A stretch of 64,000 bases of DNA from Symsagittifera roscoffensis (taxonomy: Eukaryota; Xenacoelomorpha; Acoela; Convolutidae). This document shows, piece by piece, positions 57,386 to 64,000 of this stretch. Location: contig NC_087068.1 of assembly GCF_963678635.1 (NCBI RefSeq), positions 19,395,789 through 19,459,788 of the forward strand, in the 5' to 3' direction. Under the pieces are notes generated by a model. It was given only the letters and a program-made list of their open reading frames with translations, was not told where the DNA came from and searched no databases. A program made the position numbers and the translations under genes. Position 1 is the first letter of the stretch. Every line of letters starts with the position of its first letter.

Positions 57386-59240
57386 AAACTGGATACCTTA
57401 TAACAGTCTAATCCCTTAAAAGTTAATCGAGAAATGTTTCCGTAAATTGCTTCCTTGTCCAAACAATGCCTGAAAACAAATAATATCACACTCATTGATA
57501 TATAATTGCCATTCTTTTTCAGTGCACAGTGTCAAATATGAAGGAAATGCTTTCAATACAACATTATTCATTTAATAAGTTTTATGGCATTCTTATGAAA
57601 TCGCAGAACTGATTCCTTGTGACTTATTTAAAGCTGATAATAAGAATATATTAAATTTGATCCGGATAAAAAACAAGCAATGGAAACTGTATCAAATAAA
57701 ATGGTAGATCAGAAAAAACTAATCATTTTTTCATCCAACCGCTCAATGTTTCTTCTCGAGAACAGTTAAAATCCTATCCTTCAATCTTTAGGTAAAAGTA
57801 TGTTTACGACTATTCTTTGAAAGTTGGTGAAAATTTACAGAATAAATTGTTGCAGCTCGAATCAAGACTCGTTTATTTTACGTGAGAGAAATCTTATGTT
57901 TTTCCATTTAATCAAGGTAGCGAAAAAAGACGTCAGGTATGGACGAGACAGAGTCGGTACTTAGCATATTGAAGCACTTTCACTCGAGCTTCGAGAGGTT
58001 TTCGATGAGAACAATCTCAACATCCAAAAAACATCGAAAATTCGTGTAAAAATTGAGTGGAGAAATTTTTTCAAACGTGAAACTCTTGCTGATCAAAACT
58101 TTTGAGGAACATACTTTTGTTTCTGCAAAAGTTTCATCAACGACAATTACGTTGCAAAAAAGAAGCTTCCGCTCTTTTTCCTTTTCCACCCATATGTAAA
58201 ATTTTTCCAGTGAAGTGTTGTTCAAATTATCCGATTACAAAAATTGACATGCGAACTTATAAGACCATGACAAACATATTTAGTTTTCATGCTTAACCTT
58301 GTAAAACTCGTTGTTATACCATAAAAATGATGCCGATGTCAGGTGGGGAAAAAGAAGGAAAAAGAGTCCGAGTTTCGTTTTCCGTAGAGAAAAGGATGAA
58401 TTTGATAACGAAGAGTGAAGAAAAAAAATGCCGTGACCGTTGTTCAAAAAATTAAGATGCATAATTTTTATAAATACTAAGGTAAATACGAACCTATACC
58501 TACCCTAAACAAGTTATTTTGATCTGTCCCCCCGATTTGAACAGAGATACATATCGACTTGCTGAACGCCTTGGCCGACATGGAAGGACAGACTGGGCCA
58601 ATTGCAAAAATACCAACAGTTTGAAAGCAATTACTGGAACAAGACAGTTTGGAACAATTATTGGAATTCTAGTTACTGGAACAAGACTAAATTAGTGTTA
58701 GAAAAAAACTTGAAAACTGAAATACTATTCTAGAAACGCAAGTAATTAAGAGAAATTTTGAAAAATCTTTTACACTTTTTTAGCTTATTTGACGCCTGAA
58801 GGTAATACGCCCACGACAAAAACGATCCTTTCTCTACGGTTTGCAAAACTTCGCCCCTGTCAGGATTTTTAAATTAGCAATGACATATAACAAAAAAAAT
58901 CGTTTTTTCTAGTACTGAATTGAAATCTATGATTTTAAGCTCGTACAATTTTTTTTTGCAATTCCGAGGCAATACACGTAACATAAATTTCCCGTACATA
59001 AGGTTGATTATAATGTACACCCATTCGAGGTGTCGGTGAGGCCTGTACACTTATTTGCACTTACTTGCCTTATGATAACTGTTTACATTATCTTTTAAAT
59101 GCAAGTTAAACTTATTTGTTTGCGTTCTCTTCCCGCTCTCTGGACTTAAGATTTAGGGTAAGCTAGCAACAAAAACAAGTAAACAATCCTTTTTAACAAA
59201 AACTTCCGAAAAAGCAACTTCATTCTGAAAAACGTGCAAA
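57386..59240. other. A/T-rich region without recognised gene
   Basis: Open frames of 60-81 codons near 57980-58462 have no known match. GCAAAAGTTTCATCA at about 58125 recurs near 59758, a trace of a dispersed repeat shared with the retrotransposon to the right. Confidence 0.35.
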
Positions 59241-61750
59241 AGAAAAAAACGATGATGATACCGACTTTAGCAGCAATCAACCAAAAAAACGGCACAGCCT
59301 TTCTTCAGCATCTAGTTTAAAAAGACAGCCTTCCGAAGAAAGCTACTGTAATCTAAAAAAACGCATAGCAGAGCCGATGAACAATTCAGCAACTCATGCG
59401 TCCGCACTCGATGTAAAAACTTCCTTGCCAACCATTTTAACAGCATCAATATTTTCTATCCCAGAAAAGTTTTTTTTTCAAGTGCAGCAATCTCTGCATC
59501 AACAGCAGCCGTCAATCTCACACTGCAACATCAACCAGGAGATGGGACTTCATATCATACGACAGCAAAAGCGACCCACAGAGCAGTCTCGATACACCAA
59601 CCAGCTTGCCGAAAAAAAACGAAACCATTGATCAGAGCTTCGCCAAGAGATCGTCATCAGTTTCAACAAACTGATCACTAACTTCAAATCTTCTTTTTGA
59701 GAGGATGAGTCATGAATACTTCTGATTCAACAAAACTCTTGACGATAATTTTTTTTTGCAAAAGTTTCATCAAGAATAAGCAACCGAATCAATCTATGCT
59801 TTACCAACAGGTCATCATCGGTCTCACTAGTACCACCAAAATAAACTAAGTTTTTCCTCGCAAAAAAGGACTGATGAAAACACCTTGCTCATGAAACTCT
59901 GGTTAAAAATATTTCGGGATGATGTGAAATTTTGTTTTTGCGAATTTTCATCAGTGATAATTACATCAGTGACATATCTGAAAAACAAAATCTTTCCTGA
60001 TAACTTAAAAATTCCATTGTCAGTCCAGTAAACACAAAAGACGATCCAGAACTACCAAAAAAACTGCCGGCCAATTTCAAAGCAGGTGAATTATCAAAAG
60101 TAATCAAAAAAATTTTATACAAACAAATAAATCAGTATCTTTATCGCAAAACTTGTTAAGCAACACCCAAATCAGTTTTAGAACCTCCTATTCAACAATT
60201 GATGCAACATAAATCTGCATCGAATCTTTAAGAAAATGAATTGATAGCAGTGAATTTGTTGTTTGTTCTTTATTAGTTCTTTCCAAAACATTCGACCCTA
60301 TTGATCATAGGTTTCTATAACAAAAGATGACAACTCTGATAATCTTTTAAAGTATAGTTGAAATGATAAATTCTTTCATCAGCAATCGACAACAAAAACC
60401 CATTGTCAACAACACTGAATCAGACTGGATTTAACTGCTTCAACCTGTCCCTCAGGGCATCATTTTAAGACCCTTGATTTTCTGGCTGTATATCAACAAC
60501 TGAAGCAAACAATTACCTAATTCGTGCAAAGCAGTGTATTATGCAAATGACACGCTACTCTTTTGCGAAAACCAAGGTGCTGATTTAGCTGTAAAAGAAC
60601 TAGAATATACTTACAAAACTCATTAAACTTTTGTTATATGCATTCATTACAATTAAATTTCAAAAAAAACTTTCAATTACATTAGACCAAAACAAAACAT
60701 CATCAGATGAAAAAAGCAATGTCAATCATCTCGGAGTGATATTACATCAAATTCTATTGTTTCAAGAGGAAGTTAAAATGGTTCTAAGAAAATAATCTTG
60801 CAAAATTGAAACACTGCAATCAAACAAATTTCCTTTCTAATCAAAATTCGCCTTTTAACCATAAACGTACTAGTTACATGTCATGTACCTTTTTCGGTCG
60901 TACTTTCGAACGGAACATCAGCAAACTCAATTATTGATTTTACTGGTTTGTGTTAATTTTGACTCATCGTCTGATTCAAAATTGAAATATAAAATAACGC
61001 CAATATCCATGTTTCCTGATTGAAAACTAATATGCCTTTTTTGAGAGCAAAAAACAACTGTTACCTGCCTCCTATTCAAAAATTCAATATAAAATCCCCC
61101 ATATAGACACATTCATGAGAACCGATAATTTAATTTTCTTAGAAAGATATAACGGGCAATACAGAGAAAACTCGTTTTTTTAAGCAATCAGTAATGTTAT
61201 GGAATATGCTTATCGATGATAAAACTAGTTATGGGATATATAGTAACTTACAGGCGAGCAAAGATCAAATTTAAGAATCATTTTCTGTCATGATTTAAGG
61301 AAGATCTATCAGTGGCAGCCTATTGTAACATCGTGGATTAGATTTAAGTTCATTTAGGGAAAAACAGTAACTCAATTCTAATTCTTTTACCAATGATTAA
61401 AAAACAACGTGTTAGTATTGTAAACTGATTTTCATTTCGTTTTTTAATAATATCTGGCATACACTTGCTCATTTGAAACTAAATGTTTTTTGCTTTTTAA
61501 GCGTTTGTCTTTTTTCTTTTGCATCAGCACCAACCTCTGCATCAACAACAGCCATCAGTTTTAAGCAAGGACATCAACCAGCAGAGAAAATTTCAATTCA
61601 GGCGACAACAAGCAAGCCATCGAACAATTTCGATACGAGAACAAATTTACCGACTCAATAAGCAACAATTTGATTAATGCTTTACCAACAGATCGTCATC
61701 AGTTTTAACAATATGAACAGTAAATTCATTTCTTTTCATAACAGGATTAG
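59241..61750 (+). mobile_element. decayed non-LTR (CR1/Jockey-like) retrotransposon region
   Basis: The diagnostic part is at 60270-60630 on the + strand. SKTFDPIDHRF is followed by PVPQGIILRPLIFWLYINN and YYANDTLLFCENQGADLAVK. These are the FDxxDH, PQG and YxDD-like (here YAND) motifs of non-LTR reverse transcriptases. Stops and frame changes are frequent. The A/C-rich sequence before it (59241-59640) may be the decayed 5' part. A segment near 59488-59720 recurs diverged near 61530-61740 (CTCTGCATCAACA..., AGATCGTCATCAG). Confidence 0.65.
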
Positions 61751-62206
61751 TAATTAAAACCCCTCAGTCTTGATATTTTTGTTGAATAAGCCACTTGAGA
61801 TTGATATAAACATTTTACGAAAATTTCAAAAACAAAAGTTAAACCGCAGAAAAAATTCAATTTTCAGAGAGTCAAATAAAAATGAAATTTAAGCGTGAAC
61901 ACAAAAAAGCTTTTCTTTTTTTTCGACGACAAAAATAAAATGATGTAAAAAATTTTTTGATGAGTTTGACCCGACTTTGGAAACAGTTTATTATGATTTG
62001 CTACCCCAAATTGACCAGTGCTACAAATCTAATAGCTTACCTTGATTTTCAATGACCGACATGCAGTTACCGACCTTGCCCATTGCGTAATCACGAAATT
62101 TTGTAGACAACTGACGAAAAGTTTTTGAAGACAGGAGAAAGTAATTTTTCAGAGTGAAAATTGAAAACTAATTTAATTTAGAAACTGAGTTATTTTCGAT
62201 GGGTAT
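61751..62206. other. A/T-rich region without recognised gene
   Basis: Nothing recognised between the non-LTR region and the inverted LTR-like core. Confidence 0.35.
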
Positions 62207-62596
62207 AACTCATAGAGTAATTTCGGATAGGGGTACACCGTCTGCTCGTCACGCTATCTTATTTTCGGCCGGATAGATTCGTGCAACTTCTTAGTCTAAT
62301 ACCGATCCTAATCTTACTCTTATACTATCTAGTCTCAGGTTGTTTAACTAGTCTCTGCTAGGCTCAATAGATCTAGGGTATACTGGTTTATTGCGGCTGC
62401 TGAAGTACTCGGGAGAGTTCAACTAATTTCTAAGTTAAATTCAAATCTCTCTGGTGCTGAAATTACAAGTAATTTCAGCACTTACAAATAAGTGGATTGT
62501 TAGTTAGATGGATCATGATTGGTTAATATTAAATACTTTACATTGGTAAAATATCTAATTTATCCAATCATAAAATGTAGTTTAGATCAGGTTCCA
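62207..62596 (-). repeat. LTR-like core, copy E (inverted)
   Basis: Reads on the minus strand from TGGAACCTGATC to CTCTATGAGTT. The hairpin is perfect at 62454-62481. The middle is more diverged than in copies A-D and ~30 bp longer, so this copy is older or from another subfamily. Confidence 0.65.
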
Positions 62597-62734
62597 AAAC
62601 GCAAGTAAATATAATTTTAATATTTGAAGTGTTACCCTCGAGTTTCATAGTTTACACGCCGTCTCATGAGAAAAATCTCACTGCAGAAAAGACCTTTTGA
62701 TCATCGGCTGACAACATAACTCCCCTGCCAGGAG

Positions 62735-63487
62735 GTGTTTTCTTTGCAATTGCAATTGATCAAAAGCAATCAGTTTCATTGCATTGCTTCAGTTTATACT
62801 TCACCCTCTGTAAAAGGTTCCAAGTGCAGTAAACTTACGTTTATTGTAATTCAAAACCAAAATACCATTCTAGAAGCGCAACTAACTAGAAAAATTGATA
62901 ACCCTGCGTTACCGTTCAACCCTTTAATTACATGTTGGCTACCGGCGAACCTTTCCGCAGCAAAAACTAGCAAACCACTGTGCCAATCAGCCAAATTTTT
63001 GCCAAAAAAAAGATCAACTTCCAGAACTTTCGGCAAATTTGTCCGCAACAAAAACGAGCAGACCACTGCGACAATCAGCCAAATTTTTTTTCCAAAAAAA
63101 GAACTACCTCCAGAAATTGATTTCAGAAAAGCAAATCAATCAACAACTGGAGTTGCCTGCAACAATGCAGTGCTTAGGTCAGCTCCACGGAAAATTCAGA
63201 GAATTTTTGAGCATAACAACATATTGTCATTATTTCATCGATTGCTACATGTTTTTTCATTTTTCCTTAGCAACCTCGTTGAAAACGAAATATGCTTGAC
63301 TCTTGCATTTGCAAATGACTCCAGCTCGACTATTTATGTACATTTTGCAATCGAAACAAAAACCGACATCGAGCCATCAATAATGGATTTCATCACAAAA
63401 GCGGTATTCTTTGTGCATTCTGCAACCAAGATTACCACTCTTCCTGTTGCGACAAGTACAACCATTCATCAAAAAGACGTAAGATGA
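62735..63487 (+). CDS. 250-codon open frame of unknown function
   Basis: An uninterrupted frame to the TGA at 63485-63487. The 62735 start is not an ATG in a good context, so the true start is unsure. It contains a tandem repeat of about 29 residues (QSAKFLPKKRSTSRTF and later SQIFFPKKELPPEIDF), mirrored by a ~87 bp DNA repeat at about 62958-63120. It also has a hydrophobic stretch (ILSLFHRLLHVFSFFLSNLV). No domain is recognised. Being next to an LTR-like core, it may be part of another retroelement, and the open frame may be chance. Confidence 0.25.
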   Translation: MFSLQLQLIKSNQFHCIASVYTSPSVKGSKCSKLTFIVIQNQNTILEAQLTRKIDNPALPFNPLITCWLPANLSAAKTSKPLCQSAKFLPKKRSTSRTFGKFVRNKNEQTTATISQIFFPKKELPPEIDFRKANQSTTGVACNNAVLRSAPRKIQRIFEHNNILSLFHRLLHVFSFFLSNLVENEICLTLAFANDSSSTIYVHFAIETKTDIEPSIMDFITKAVFFVHSATKITTLPVATSTTIHQKDVR

Positions 63488-64000
63488 GCTTTCTTCCTCT
63501 CGAAAAGCCTTAGCTTTAATTCCTTGGGACTTGTCGCAGCTTATGATAGAGGAATACTCCCCAAGCAAAGGTGTGTAACAGGCAACCGATAGTATCACAG
63601 CAGCTTCCTCAAAGAAAAATCGAATACCCACGGTTTACTTCTTCTCTGCTACTTCATGTGCGAGTTACGTTAAATTCGCTCAAGAACACAAGTACATTAG
63701 CACTTAGAGTTTCCTAGACAACGGTAGCAACGACAGCTACATGCAACAATTGACTGCCGATTACGTACAACTACGAGCAAGCCAAATTAAGAAAGAAATT
63801 TTCATCTAAGGATTGCTTGACCGGAGGAACATCTACCGATCTTACGGTAATCTCTGCGACGTTACATTTCCCGATTTTGATAACAATTAAGCCTATTTTT
63901 CCTTCGAACAAGCAACATCGACTTGATTAGAACAACGTCGTTTATCAACACAGATCTGACACTGCCTCGCAAGCAAAATCAACAGCCTATGAACTGACAG
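63488..64000. other. right end of window, nothing recognised
   Basis: No frame of note on either strand, apart from a minus-strand 84-codon frame (63377-63631) opposite the previous open frame. Confidence 0.3.

Overview
The window looks like nuclear DNA from an invertebrate animal. It is AT-rich, its genes have GT-AG introns, and the recognisable host genes are animal families: a vesicular polyamine transporter-like gene (SLC18B1 family), a phytanoyl-CoA dioxygenase domain gene (PHYHD1 family) and the first exon of a lipocalin. Host exons are clearly richer in G+C than the sequence around them. I cannot name the species. Most of the window is repetitive DNA in various stages of decay.

Layout. 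Positions 1-3968 are two diverged tandem copies of a ~1.6-2.3 kb non-coding unit. Each carries a ~360 bp LTR-like core with a 13-bp-arm hairpin. Positions 4305-19050 are the internal part of a long, broken Ty3/gypsy-type LTR element. It has gag (4305-7979), protease (8159-9094), reverse transcriptase (9276-10323), a deleted RNase H, integrase (11264-12373), an S/T/P-rich open frame without ATG (13595-14398), an Env-like membrane protein (14561-17268) and extra 3' open frames (17265-19050). Positions 19616-25856 are a nearly identical ~3.12 kb tandem duplication that contains two more copies of the LTR-like core. A fifth core copy lies inverted at 62207-62596.

Host genes. The transporter gene runs from 26199 to 30080 in three exons with matching splice phases, and its only defect is an in-frame TGA where the family usually has Trp. 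A lipocalin first exon is at 34530-34767. A two-exon gene of unknown function spans 41594-44850 (134 aa). The PHYHD1-like gene has five coding exons over 50982-54599 and appears intact (318 aa, Fe(II)-binding H-x-D...H present). It probably also has a 5' untranslated exon ending at 49861.

Other repeats. There is a hAT-type MITE with an imperfect 8-bp target duplication (38777-39217) and three degenerate relatives, two of them in PHYHD1 introns. A hairpin-rich ~515 bp repeat occurs in inverted orientation at 26723-27240 and 45484-45997. Two zones are dense in the palindrome TAATCGATTA. There are two decayed non-LTR reverse transcriptases (42290-42640 minus, 60270-60630 plus) and several local tandem duplications. 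I saw no CRISPR array, rRNA or convincing tRNA.

How the parts work together. The retroelement genes would have made particles (gag), processed and copied the genome (protease, RT, RNase H), inserted it (integrase) and possibly enveloped it (Env-like). This copy is dead: stops of all three kinds, frameshifts and internal deletions are spread through it. The host genes are not an operon and show no obvious functional link.
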